A stretch of DNA of 47,458 nucleotides, taken from positions 1 through 47,458 of the forward strand of contig CANBRQ010000011.1 of the NCBI GenBank assembly GCA_947371955.1, in the 5' to 3' direction. The notes under the pieces are model-generated. The model saw nothing but the letters and a program-made list of their open reading frames with translations. It did not search any database and had not been told where the DNA came from. Below, piece by piece: positions 38,149-46,984 of the stretch; position 1 is the first letter of the stretch; each line of letters opens with the position of its first letter. The translations under genes and the position numbers were made by a program. The stretch comes from Paracoccaceae bacterium (GTDB lineage Bacteria > Pseudomonadota > Alphaproteobacteria > Rhodobacterales > Rhodobacteraceae).

Positions 38149-39972
38149 ATGACGGAAGTAAGCGCCTTTGGGCAGACCTTTGACCTGCAATCGCCCGGAA
38201 TCGACTTTCTGTGGAATGACTCGCTGTGGCGGCTGAAGAATATCTACGAACCAACGCTGGCGACGCAGACCCTGGCCGAGACGGGCGTGGCGCTGGACAT
38301 CGGCGCGGGTTTTGGCGCTTTTGCGGTGCCGTTTGCCGCGACGTTTCCCGGGTGGAAGGTCTATTGCTTTGAACCCGACCCGCACAGTTTCGCAGTGCTG
38401 TGCGAGAATATCGCGCGAAACCACCTGACCAACGTGATGGCACTGCCCTTCGCCATCGGGTTCGAGGCGCAGGATCCCGCTGTCGATCCCGCTGCCGTGC
38501 GCCGTGCGCTGGCCGATCTGCACCAGACGGATGCTGCTATCGACAAACTGCGCGACCTGCTGCCGATGCGGGATCACAGCCGGCACCGGTTCCACGTCGG
38601 CTACATGCACCGGGGTGCCACCCCTGCCGACGATTTCGAGGTTTCCGCCTATCCGACGCTGGCCGCCGCTTACCTGTCTGACCTGTCGCCACGGTTTCTG
38701 AAGATCGTGGCCCCGCAGGCCGAAGCAGCCATCCTGTCGGATATGAAGGGCTTCGCGCTGGATCATATCGTCGGTGAATCCTGGGGCCATGTGCCGGCCC
38801 ATCTGGTTTATGATGACTGTGCGGGTCTGCGGCAGACGGTGCTGCCGCTTGTCGGGCCGCCCTTGGTCAACCTGCGGCGTTCTCAAGACCTTTCGGGGCG
38901 AGAGCAGCGGCTGGATGTCGTCGTCGCCATGTACAACTCGCGCGGGTTCATTCTGGACTGCATCGCCGGCATTCTGAACGGGTCGGGATCAGAGGTTCAT
39001 GTGATCGTCGTGGATGACGGTTCCACCGATGACGCCAAGGCGCTGGTCGAGGCGACTTATGGCCATGACCCCCGCGTGCGGGTCTTGCGCAAGCCGAACG
39101 GCGGCTGCGCTTCGGCGCGGAATTATGGGCGGATGCATTCGCAGGCCAGCCACATCGCCTTTGTCGATGCCGATGACATCCCGGGGCGCGATCTGTACTC
39201 CGGGCTTCTGGACCTTGCGCGCCACACCGGCGCGGAACTGGTGCAGGGCGGCTTCGAGATGGTGTTCGATGACGGCGCAGGCGGCTTGCGCGTTGAACCC
39301 TCGTACGAAAGCGACGATGAGATGGTCCGCAACGCCAAACGTCACCATTTCGGCGCAAGAACCTGCCACCTTTTGCCGTCCGACTTCCTGATGAAGGGCC
39401 AGCCGACGATCTGGCGCCGGATCTACCGCCGCGATTTCCTTGAAAACCGCAAGATCTGGTTCCCCGAGCATATCCGCGCCTTTGATGACCAGATCTTCCA
39501 GGTCCTGACCCTGCAGGCGGTCAACAATGTGCCGGTCCTTGATGGCGTCGCTTATGGCTACCGCCAGCATCCCGGGCAGGATATTCGGCAAGGCGATGAG
39601 CGGAACTTCTACTCGCTGGAGATGTTCCGGCTGGTTCTCAAGCGTGGTCTGGCAGAGGGGTGGGAGCGTTTCGACACCGTACTGGCCTCATATATCAACA
39701 CGGTGAACTGGATCAGCGCCAAGCTGCGGCCCGATCTTTATGCCCCCTTCGTCAAGGGCGCTGCAGAGCTTTGGGTCTATGCACGCAAAAGCGTGGATGA
39801 AGAGGCTTTTTCGGAACTTCCGGTTTCGCTGTTTCATCCGCCCGAATTCGCGGCTCTTGTCGGTGGATTTGAGGAAAAGCTGAAGCGGTTTCCGAATTCC
39901 TATGCCTGGACCTATCTGGATTCCTTCGAGATGCAGGTGCCAATGATGAAATCTCTGCGGTCCGGGACCTGA
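38149..39972 (+). CDS. Fusion of FkbM-like methyltransferase and GT2 glycosyltransferase
   Basis: 607 residues. Residues about 40-230 form a methyltransferase-type domain: the SAM motif VALDIGAGFGAFAVPFAATF, then VYCFEPDPHSFAVL, and later ILSDMKGFALDHI. Residues about 248-450 form a GT2 domain: LDVVVAMYNSRGFI, HVIVVDDGSTDDA and FVDADDIPG. The C-terminal 150 residues are unassigned. The likely product methylates and extends the same glycan chain, for example to cap it. There is no signal or membrane segment, so it is cytosolic. The gene leads into the sulfotransferase-like gene 7 bases later. Confidence 0.85.
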   Translation: MTEVSAFGQTFDLQSPGIDFLWNDSLWRLKNIYEPTLATQTLAETGVALDIGAGFGAFAVPFAATFPGWKVYCFEPDPHSFAVLCENIARNHLTNVMALPFAIGFEAQDPAVDPAAVRRALADLHQTDAAIDKLRDLLPMRDHSRHRFHVGYMHRGATPADDFEVSAYPTLAAAYLSDLSPRFLKIVAPQAEAAILSDMKGFALDHIVGESWGHVPAHLVYDDCAGLRQTVLPLVGPPLVNLRRSQDLSGREQRLDVVVAMYNSRGFILDCIAGILNGSGSEVHVIVVDDGSTDDAKALVEATYGHDPRVRVLRKPNGGCASARNYGRMHSQASHIAFVDADDIPGRDLYSGLLDLARHTGAELVQGGFEMVFDDGAGGLRVEPSYESDDEMVRNAKRHHFGARTCHLLPSDFLMKGQPTIWRRIYRRDFLENRKIWFPEHIRAFDDQIFQVLTLQAVNNVPVLDGVAYGYRQHPGQDIRQGDERNFYSLEMFRLVLKRGLAEGWERFDTVLASYINTVNWISAKLRPDLYAPFVKGAAELWVYARKSVDEEAFSELPVSLFHPPEFAALVGGFEEKLKRFPNSYAWTYLDSFEMQVPMMKSLRSGT

Positions 39973-39979
39973 ATTCTCC

Positions 39980-40972
39980 ATGAAAAAACGGCTCTTCCTG
40001 CACATCGGATCGCACAAGACGGCGACCACTTTTCTGCAAAACAGCTTCGCGAACAATCCGGCTGTGATGACCGGGTTGGGGATTTTGTATCCGCAGTCCG
40101 GCCTGATCTATCAGGCTCATTTCAAACTGTCGGGTGAGTTGCGGGATCGGGCGCTGGCAGAGCGGCCCTTGGACATGCTGCCGGAATGGGCCGCCTTGCT
40201 GGCCGAATTTGACGCGTCCAGGATGTCCACGGTCCTGATCAGTTCTGAGGATTTCAGCTGGGCCGACCCACAGCGGCTGTCCATTCTTGCCGAGCGGTAT
40301 GACGTCAAGATCCTCTACTATTTGCGCAGTCCCGACAGCTATATGGAAAGCTACTACAACCAGCTGGTCAAAGACTTCCTCACCAAGGAAACCCGCACGA
40401 TAGAGACTTATGTGGCCGAAGAGGCGATGGCGTTCCTCGATGTCTCGAAGGTGCTGCGGCCTTGGGCGCAGGTCTTTGGAGATGCAGCGATCAATCTGCG
40501 CGTCTTCGACAAGGCGGCCATGCCGGGCGGCATCCTTCGGGATTTTCTCTCACAACTGGGGGTAAAGACCGTTCCGGCCTTCCGCGCGCCGAGTGCATCC
40601 ATCCTGCACAAGGTTTCGTTGCCGCCCGATGCCTTGGAGTATCTGCGTCTGTCGAACCCTTGGCTGGTGCGTCAGGTGGGTCATCACGATTTTGTTCTGC
40701 GCTTGATCCAGATTGCGCAGGTTCATGCGGATTCGCTGCAAGAAACCCGAAGCGGGCTTTTGTCGCTGCGGGCGCGGCAGATGCTGCGGGCGAGGTTTCG
40801 CCACAGCCAGACAATTGCAGCAAAGGCCTATCTTGGAGTCGAACGCTGTCCCTTCCCGATTTCAGATGCCCCTCCGCCGCCCGCCGACTTTGATCAGCGC
40901 AAGCCTGAAGCGGATGCGCATGTGATGGGCAGGGTCTCTGCCTTGTTGCGCAATGAGGGTCTGCAGGCTTGA
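39980..40972 (+). CDS. Sulfotransferase-like protein
   Basis: 330 residues. A P-loop-like 5'-phosphosulfate site HIGSHKTATTFLQNSF lies at residues 8-23, and a 3'-phosphate site YYLRSPDSYMESYYNQ near residue 115. Both fit PAPS-dependent sulfotransferases. It would add sulfate to a surface glycan made by the two upstream enzymes; the acceptor is unknown. A strong hairpin follows the stop, marking the end of the three-gene set. Confidence 0.8.
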   Translation: MKKRLFLHIGSHKTATTFLQNSFANNPAVMTGLGILYPQSGLIYQAHFKLSGELRDRALAERPLDMLPEWAALLAEFDASRMSTVLISSEDFSWADPQRLSILAERYDVKILYYLRSPDSYMESYYNQLVKDFLTKETRTIETYVAEEAMAFLDVSKVLRPWAQVFGDAAINLRVFDKAAMPGGILRDFLSQLGVKTVPAFRAPSASILHKVSLPPDALEYLRLSNPWLVRQVGHHDFVLRLIQIAQVHADSLQETRSGLLSLRARQMLRARFRHSQTIAAKAYLGVERCPFPISDAPPPPADFDQRKPEADAHVMGRVSALLRNEGLQA

Positions 40973-40974
40973 CC

Positions 40975-41012
40975 CATCTGCGCCAGCCGGAGGGTTGGGC
41001 GCAGATGACTTT
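40975..41012. terminator. Hairpin terminator between the convergent glycan and PDZ genes
   Basis: CATCTGCGCC (40975-40984) pairs perfectly with GGCGCAGATG (40998-41007), 10 bp with a 13-base loop, followed by ACTTT on the plus strand. It starts 3 bases past the sulfotransferase stop. The T-tract is short, but the position is right for a terminator. Confidence 0.62.
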
Positions 41013-41051
41013 GCGGAATTTGAGTGAAGCGTGGCGCCAGAAGAATCCGTC

Positions 41052-42533
41052 TTATTGTTCGGGAATGTATTCCTCACCGCCGCCCGAGTCGCCGCCACTG
41101 GTATCCTCATACCCGCCGGCATCGCCGCCGCTCGTGTCCTGGTACCCGCCGGCATCGCCGCTGCCGGTGTCTGACGATGTGTCAATGCAGACACCATCAA
41201 TCATTTCGCCAATGCATTGCGGATCAGCGCTGGACCCGTCATCCACAGTGCCCTGATCGGCGGGCTGGTCCGAATAGCCTTGATCTTGCGCCGGATCTTC
41301 GGATGGCATCGGGTCTTCGGTTGCGGCGGCATCTTCTGTAGCTGACGGATCCTCGGACGCTGATGGATCCTCGGCCACGACTGGGTCTTCGGAGGCGGAC
41401 GTGTCTTCGGTTGCAACCGGATCCCCATTCGACGAAGCGTCTTCTGTCATGGCGGGGTCTTCCGAAGTTGCGGGGTCTTCAGATGCTGCAGGCTCCTCGG
41501 ATGGTGCCGGGTCTTCGCTGGCACTTGGGTCCTCGGCTGCGGTCTGGTCTTCGGTGGACATCGGGTCGGTGGATGCTGCGGGGTCTTCCGAGGCGGTTGG
41601 GTCCACTGCGGTTGCATCGGGGGCTGCGGCGCTGGCGTCGTCGTATAGCGAGGGGTCAGCGGCATCTCCGGCATCGGCCTCGGCGGCGGCCGCCGCATAG
41701 TCCGGGTCGCCCTGATCTGCGGTGAACGGGTCGGCGTCGTCAGCCGCCGAGTCCAGAGGCACCTCAAGCAAGGTCGGATCGTCGGCCGGGTCATAGACAA
41801 CCTCGGTCTCGCCGTCTTGCCAGACCGAACCAGAGCCGCCCTCGACATAGCTGCCGTCGACCACTTGTTCGTCGTAGGAACTGTATTCGTAACTCGTCTC
41901 GCTGGTCATTTCGGAGACGAAGCTGGTTTCGGTGATCGTCTCTTGAATATAGGTCTCGGACCGTTCGTACGACGTGTAGATGTCCTGCGAATAGTAGCTG
42001 ACATATTCGCTGTAGCTGTAGGTTTCGTAGCTGAAGCTGTTCCAGCTCGACAGGGTATAGACGTCGACCGGTTCGTAGAAATAGGTGGGCGTGATGTAGG
42101 TCGTGGCGCGGTAGGTGCGCCCATTCTTGCGGGTACCGCCGATGTTGTAGTCATTCGTACCACCGCCAAGGAAATAGGCGATGATCGTGTCGACATCCGC
42201 AGGTTTCTTGACCTGCCGTCCCAGAATGGTGCTGATCACGTCGCCCGGTTTCAGGCCGGCCAGTTTGCCGATGCCATCCGGCTTGACCGAGACGACCATG
42301 ACGCCCTTCGCCCCTTTGGCCAATCTGAACTTGCGCGCGACCTCTTTGGTGACGGGCATGAGCACGGCCTTCAGCGCCTTGGAGACATAGGGCTTGGGCA
42401 GGGTTGATTTCTTGGGCGCCTTGGCTGCCGCCTCAGTCGGGTAAAGCATCACCGTGCTGCTGACGGGCATCATCACACCCAGTGTCAAGGCAATCGCCAC
42501 CACGCGGGCGAGAAACGTCTGTATTCCGGACAT
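41052..42533 (-). CDS. Secreted PDZ-domain protein with Tyr/Ser-rich and acidic repeat regions
   Basis: 493 residues. There is a signal peptide (residues about 1-40, FLARVVAIALTLGVMM) and a PDZ-like domain (about 60-120, VMVVSVKPDGIGKLAGLKPG, DVISTILGRQVKKPADVDTI). A Tyr/Ser-rich stretch follows (about 155-225, with SYETYSYSEYVSYYSQ). Then come about 17 hexapeptides of the form ASEDPA, highly acidic, and a Gly-rich tail of 12-residue repeats (GDAGGYQDTSGG). Two cysteines sit in QCIGEMIDGVCID. No catalytic domain is visible. It may be an envelope scaffold or a metal-binding or adhesive protein; the function is not known. A GTG seven codons earlier is a weaker start. Confidence 0.75.
   Translation of the reverse strand: MSGIQTFLARVVAIALTLGVMMPVSSTVMLYPTEAAAKAPKKSTLPKPYVSKALKAVLMPVTKEVARKFRLAKGAKGVMVVSVKPDGIGKLAGLKPGDVISTILGRQVKKPADVDTIIAYFLGGGTNDYNIGGTRKNGRTYRATTYITPTYFYEPVDVYTLSSWNSFSYETYSYSEYVSYYSQDIYTSYERSETYIQETITETSFVSEMTSETSYEYSSYDEQVVDGSYVEGGSGSVWQDGETEVVYDPADDPTLLEVPLDSAADDADPFTADQGDPDYAAAAAEADAGDAADPSLYDDASAAAPDATAVDPTASEDPAASTDPMSTEDQTAAEDPSASEDPAPSEEPAASEDPATSEDPAMTEDASSNGDPVATEDTSASEDPVVAEDPSASEDPSATEDAAATEDPMPSEDPAQDQGYSDQPADQGTVDDGSSADPQCIGEMIDGVCIDTSSDTGSGDAGGYQDTSGGDAGGYEDTSGGDSGGGEEYIPEQ
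41290..41602 (-). repeat. 18-bp tandem repeats encoding acidic hexapeptides
   Basis: About 17 imperfect copies of an 18-bp unit (coding for ASEDPA, TSEDPA, PSEEPA, ATEDPM and variants) inside the PDZ protein gene. Copies differ at most third positions and many first positions, so the array is old rather than newly amplified. Copy-number change would stay in frame. Confidence 0.72.
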
Positions 42534-42613
42534 ATCGATCTTTCGTTGTTCCACCTGAAGAGCGGGCCGACCGCAGCTTCAAGACTTTGGCGGCCAGCCT
42601 ATCCGGTGCGGCC

Positions 42614-42627
42614 TAACCTATTGGTTA
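42614..42627. promoter_or_regulatory. Short dyad in the divergent PDZ/modE-like region
   Basis: TAACC-TATT-GGTTA, a perfect 5-bp dyad with a 4-base centre, in the 238-base region between the PDZ gene and the ModE-like gene. It could be an operator for either gene. Nothing else stands out in this region. Confidence 0.28.
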
Positions 42628-42771
42628 ATCGGCAACCGGCGTGCCCAGCAGATGCAATGGCCCAAGTGCCAGCCCTGTATTGGAAATATGTGTCAGAGGT
42701 TTGTGTCCTGCGTCAAGATGCCGGTTGATTTGCCCCTTGCAATGCGAAGCATTTGGCGAAACTTTTGCGGG

Positions 42772-43152
42772 ATGGATGAACCAAGCCCCCCCGTTTCAGA
42801 CGCCAGACTGCAATTGCGCATTCTTTTCGGGGAAGGCGCCATGCTGGGCCCAGGGAAGGCGCGTCTGCTGGAGGCGATCCGCGACACCGGCTCGATCTCG
42901 GCCGCCGGGCGGGCGATGGAGATGAGCTACAAGCGGGCCTGGATGCTGGTCGAAGAAATGAACGCCGCCTTTCAGGATCCGTTGGTGGACAGCACGCGGG
43001 GAGGTCCGGGCGGTGGCGGGGCGCGCGTGACAGAGGCGGGGCTTCGGGTGCTGGCGCTGTACCGCTCGGTTCAGGCGACGGCGGCGCTGGCGGCGTCAGA
43101 GGATATCGCGGCGCTGAAGGCGATGCTGCGGGGTCCGACCGGCGGGATCTAA
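42772..43152 (+). CDS. ModE-like winged-helix regulator, DNA-binding domain only
   Basis: 126 residues. The helix-turn-helix ARLLEAIRDTGSISAAGRAM, then MSYKRAWMLVEEMNAAF, is the hallmark of the ModE N-terminal domain, and GGPGGGGARVTEAGLRVL is the typical Gly-rich wing. The C-terminal molybdate-binding (TOBE) domains of full ModE are absent, as in many short family members. No molybdate transport or molybdoenzyme genes are in view. The ATG giving MDEPSPPVSDARL is chosen; in-frame ATGs upstream have poor sequence. Confidence 0.86.
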   Translation: MDEPSPPVSDARLQLRILFGEGAMLGPGKARLLEAIRDTGSISAAGRAMEMSYKRAWMLVEEMNAAFQDPLVDSTRGGPGGGGARVTEAGLRVLALYRSVQATAALAASEDIAALKAMLRGPTGGI

Positions 43153-43322
43153 ACTGCGGCTACGGCAAAAATTTATACGGAATTGACGTTCAGGGCTGGT
43201 CCGTGCCGGAAGAATGACGTTAGTTGCCGAACAAAGGCCTGCGCCATGAAGCGGGGTCACAGGCATCCCGGACCTTCGTTGTGACGACCGAACGCCACCA
43301 CATAAGACGACCTCTTGAGGTC

Positions 43323-45119
43323 ATGGCCATCGCTGACGCCCACACAGTACGGGGTGGCTTGCGCACCTTGTGGCGCATGACGCGGATTGCGTTGATGACA
43401 CCGTGGCAAGTGACTTTTGCCGTCGGTGCGACGCTGATTTCGGCGACCATGCAGCTGATCATCCCGCGTCTTCTGGGACGGGCGATCGACCAGACGCAGC
43501 TTCTGGCGGCGGGAACTCTGGACGCGACCAACGCCTTGTGGACGACCGCATGGGCCGTGCTGGCGGTGTCGTTTGTTCGAGGCGTGTTCACAACGTTTCA
43601 GAACTATTTCTCGGAGGCGGTGAACCACCATACCGGGGTGGAACTGCGCCTGCGCTACTATGAACAGGTCCAGCGGTTGAGCTTCGGCTTTCACGACTCG
43701 GTCCATTCCGGGGATCTGATCACGCTGGGGCTGCTGGACCTTGACGGTGCCCGACAGTTCTTTTCGACCGGGCTGGTGCGGTTGGTGCTGCTGACCGTGC
43801 TGATCGGCTTTGGCGGCACGATGCTGCTGCAGATCGACTGGCAACTGGGCCTGATGGCGCTGAGCTTTGTGCCTGTGGTCGGGTGGTTTTCCTCGGTGTC
43901 TCAGTTGCGGCTGCGGCTGACCTGGCGCGATTTGCAGGACCGCATGTCGGTGCTGAGCCGCGTGATGGAGGAGAACTTGGCCGGCATTCGCGTGGTGCGG
44001 GCATTTTCCGCTGGCGCGCATGAGATGACCAAGTTCGATGCGGCCTCGGCCAATGCCTTGGGGCTGGCGCATGAGCGGGTGGATATCCGCGTGCGGTCGA
44101 CCGGGATCATGACGCTGTCGTTTCTGGCAGCGATGGGGCTGGTGCTTTGGGTTGGCGGTGAGAAGGTGATGGCCGGGCATATGTCAGTGGGCACGCTGAC
44201 CTCGTTCCTGACCTTCATGACCATCCTGCAGATGCCGGTGCGGCAGTTGGGGCTGCTGGTGAATTCCTTCGCCAGAACCTCGACCTGCGGGGCGCGGGTT
44301 TTTGCCTTTCTGGACCTGCAGCCCGCGATTGCCGATGGGCCCAAGGCGAAGGATCTGGTGCTGGGCGATGCGGAGTTGCGCTTTGATGGGGTCGATTTCG
44401 CCTATCCCAATGCACCCGAGGCCAAGGTTCTGACGGGCCTGACCTTCACCGCCAAACGGGGTGAGACGATCGGCATCATCGGACCGCCCGGTTCGGGCAA
44501 ATCAACGCTCGCTCACCTGATCCCACGCTTTTATGACGTGACGGCGGGGCGGATCATGGTGGATGGGCAGGATATCCGTGCGGTGACACTGGCCTCTTTG
44601 CGCAGGGCTGTATCGGTGGTGGCGCAGGATGTGTTCCTGTTCACCACCTCGTTGGAAAACAACATCGCCTATGCCGAACCCTTGGCCGAGGATGAGGCGA
44701 TTGAAGAGGTCTCTTCGGATGCGCAGATTCACAGCCATATCACCGGGCTGAAATCCGGCTACCGGACGGTGGTGGGCGAGCGGGGGTCTTCGCTGTCTGG
44801 CGGGCAGCGGCAGCGAATGGCAATCGCGCGGTCCTTGCTGCCCAAGCCCTCGGTTCTGGTGTTTGACGACAGCACCGCAGCGGTGGATGCCAACACCGAG
44901 GCGCGTATCCGGACGGCTCTGGTCGAAGGCGCGTCAGATCGGGTGACCCTGATCATCGCTCACCGCTTGAACTCGCTGCTGCATGCCGACCGCATCCTGT
45001 TCCTCGACAAGGGCCGGGTGGTCGAACAGGGCAGCCATGCCGAGTTGTTGGCCTTGGGTGGCCGCTATCGGGCGCTCTATGACCTGCAAACCAGTGGCGC
45101 GGATCGGGAGGGGCTATGA
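43323..45119 (+). CDS. ABC exporter half-transporter A (degenerate ATPase site)
   Basis: 598 residues: six membrane helices, then a nucleotide-binding domain with Walker A GPPGSGKSTLAHLI, intact signature LSGGQRQRMAIARSLL and Walker B VLVFDDSTAAVD. The catalytic Glu that normally follows Walker B is Asp. This is the known mark of the degenerate half of heterodimeric exporters such as TM287/288 and BmrCD. The gene overlaps its partner by ATGA. The frame is open to an upstream TTG, but ATG at the listed start (MAIADAHTVRGGL) is preferred; its GAGGT element sits rather close. Confidence 0.92.
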   Translation: MAIADAHTVRGGLRTLWRMTRIALMTPWQVTFAVGATLISATMQLIIPRLLGRAIDQTQLLAAGTLDATNALWTTAWAVLAVSFVRGVFTTFQNYFSEAVNHHTGVELRLRYYEQVQRLSFGFHDSVHSGDLITLGLLDLDGARQFFSTGLVRLVLLTVLIGFGGTMLLQIDWQLGLMALSFVPVVGWFSSVSQLRLRLTWRDLQDRMSVLSRVMEENLAGIRVVRAFSAGAHEMTKFDAASANALGLAHERVDIRVRSTGIMTLSFLAAMGLVLWVGGEKVMAGHMSVGTLTSFLTFMTILQMPVRQLGLLVNSFARTSTCGARVFAFLDLQPAIADGPKAKDLVLGDAELRFDGVDFAYPNAPEAKVLTGLTFTAKRGETIGIIGPPGSGKSTLAHLIPRFYDVTAGRIMVDGQDIRAVTLASLRRAVSVVAQDVFLFTTSLENNIAYAEPLAEDEAIEEVSSDAQIHSHITGLKSGYRTVVGERGSSLSGGQRQRMAIARSLLPKPSVLVFDDSTAAVDANTEARIRTALVEGASDRVTLIIAHRLNSLLHADRILFLDKGRVVEQGSHAELLALGGRYRALYDLQTSGADREGL

Positions 45120-46984
45120 CCAACCAATCCTCAACCCAAGACTACCAATCCGACCGCGAGTCCGCGGCAGGTGCACCGACCTTGCGTGCCGTGGTGGGCA
45201 GTCACCGCATCGAAGAAGAGATGTTCGGCAAGGTATTCGACCCTCAGATCATCAAACGTATCGGCTTCTTCGTGAAGCCCTACCGGCGTGAGTTCATCAT
45301 CTCGGTCGTGGCGGTGCTGATCTTCACGGTCACACAGCTGATGATCCCGATGATCATCCGCTATGCGATCGACTGGGGGGTGATACCGGGCAATATCGGC
45401 TTGCTGCATGCCGCGCTGATCGTCTTTGCCGTGGTGATCAGCATCAACTACGGCGCCAGCCATGTGCAGGAAACTGTGGTGGGCAAGGCGGCGGAGAATG
45501 TCCTGTTCGACATCCGCCGCGCCATGTTCGCCCATCTGCAAGACGTCTCGCTGTCCTTCATGGACAAGACCGAGGTGGGCCGCCTGATGTCGCGCCTGCA
45601 GGGCGATGTGGGGTCAATGCAGGAGTTTCTGGAAACCTCTGTCCTGTCGGTCGGCGATATCGTTCTGCTGTTCGGCATCATCACCCTGATGCTCTATCTC
45701 GATGTGCAGCTTGGCCTGATCACCCTGTCCGTCATGCCCGTCCTGTTCATCGCCCGCATCTTCTGGCTGCCGATGGCGAGAGAGGCTTTCATCAAGGCGC
45801 ATGAGACGAACTCCGCCGTCAATGGCGCTTTGGCCGAGGGCATCCACGCCGTCCGCACCGTGCAGGGCATGGGGCGCGAGGCGCTGAATGCGAGGCTTTA
45901 CGGTGACAAGGTGATGGCGAACCTTGGCACCAACCTCTGGGCGTCGAAGATCGCGCAGGTGTTGGTGCCGGTGGTCGATACGATGACCGGCTTTGCCATG
46001 GCGTTGGTCGTGGTGCTGGGGGGCGCGAAACTGCTGGGTCATACGCTGGATGTCGGCGTCATGGTGGCGTTCCTGTTCTTCATCCAGCGCTTCTTTGACC
46101 CGATCCGGTCTTTGACGATCCAGTACTCCGTGATGCAGCGCGCCATGGCATCGGGTCAGCGGCTGATCGAGGTGCTGGATGTGGATGTCTCGGTCAAAGA
46201 CCGGCCTGATGCGGTGGACATAGGCGAAACGGACGGCTCGGTCGAGTTCCGGGATGTGACCTTTGGCTATGACAAACAGCAGATGGTGCTGAAGGACCTG
46301 TCGTTTCGGGTAGAGCCGGGTCAGACGGTGGCCTTGGTCGGCCCGACCGGATCGGGCAAATCCAGCGCCATGTCGCTGATCCACCGCTTTTATGACGTTA
46401 CAGAGGGGCAGATTCTGGTCGGCGGCCATGACGTAAGAGATGTCACGCAAGCCTCGCTTGGCCGTCAAATCGCGATGGTTTTGCAAGAGCCGTTCCTGTT
46501 CACCGGGTCGGTGCTGGAGAATATTCGCTACAACAAAGAAGACGCGACACGAGAGCAGATCATTGCCGCTGCGACGGTGCTGGGCGCTGACCCGTTCATC
46601 CGCGCCTTGCCGCAAGGCTATGACACGGTGCTGGGCGAGCGGGGAGGCAGCTTGTCGACCGGGCAACGGCAGCTACTAAGCTTTGCACGCGCTTTGGTGG
46701 CGGATGCGAAGATTCTGGTTCTGGATGAGGCGACGGCCAGCATTGACAGTGCGACCGAGCAGATGATCCAGCGCGCTTTGGCAATCCTGCTGAAGGGCCG
46801 CACGGGTCTGGTCATCGCGCATCGGCTGGCAACCGTCAGAAATGCCGACAAGATCATGGTCCTGCAGGCTGGTCGGCTGGTGGAAAGCGGCACCCATGCC
46901 GAGTTGATCAGCAACGGTGGGCTCTATGCCGGCCTTTACCGGGCAAACTACGCAAGCTTCGACGATGTCGAAGCCCCTGCTTAA
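45116..46984 (+). CDS. ABC exporter half-transporter B (consensus catalytic Glu)
   Basis: 622 residues with a polar N-terminal tail of about 50 residues, six membrane helices and a nucleotide-binding domain. Walker A is GPTGSGKSSAMSLI and Walker B ILVLDEATASID with the catalytic Glu. The signature is LSTGQRQLLSFARAL, with Thr in place of the second Gly. This altered signature would face the degenerate Walker B of the partner, while the partner's intact LSGGQ faces this subunit's Glu, so one working and one degenerate site form. The substrate is unknown. The stop overlaps that of the multicopper oxidase fragment. Confidence 0.93.
   Translation: MTNQSSTQDYQSDRESAAGAPTLRAVVGSHRIEEEMFGKVFDPQIIKRIGFFVKPYRREFIISVVAVLIFTVTQLMIPMIIRYAIDWGVIPGNIGLLHAALIVFAVVISINYGASHVQETVVGKAAENVLFDIRRAMFAHLQDVSLSFMDKTEVGRLMSRLQGDVGSMQEFLETSVLSVGDIVLLFGIITLMLYLDVQLGLITLSVMPVLFIARIFWLPMAREAFIKAHETNSAVNGALAEGIHAVRTVQGMGREALNARLYGDKVMANLGTNLWASKIAQVLVPVVDTMTGFAMALVVVLGGAKLLGHTLDVGVMVAFLFFIQRFFDPIRSLTIQYSVMQRAMASGQRLIEVLDVDVSVKDRPDAVDIGETDGSVEFRDVTFGYDKQQMVLKDLSFRVEPGQTVALVGPTGSGKSSAMSLIHRFYDVTEGQILVGGHDVRDVTQASLGRQIAMVLQEPFLFTGSVLENIRYNKEDATREQIIAAATVLGADPFIRALPQGYDTVLGERGGSLSTGQRQLLSFARALVADAKILVLDEATASIDSATEQMIQRALAILLKGRTGLVIAHRLATVRNADKIMVLQAGRLVESGTHAELISNGGLYAGLYRANYASFDDVEAPA

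Noticed and set aside
41290-41602. CRISPR-like array
   Set aside because: The repeats have no spacers; they are 18-bp coding repeats in frame within the PDZ protein gene.
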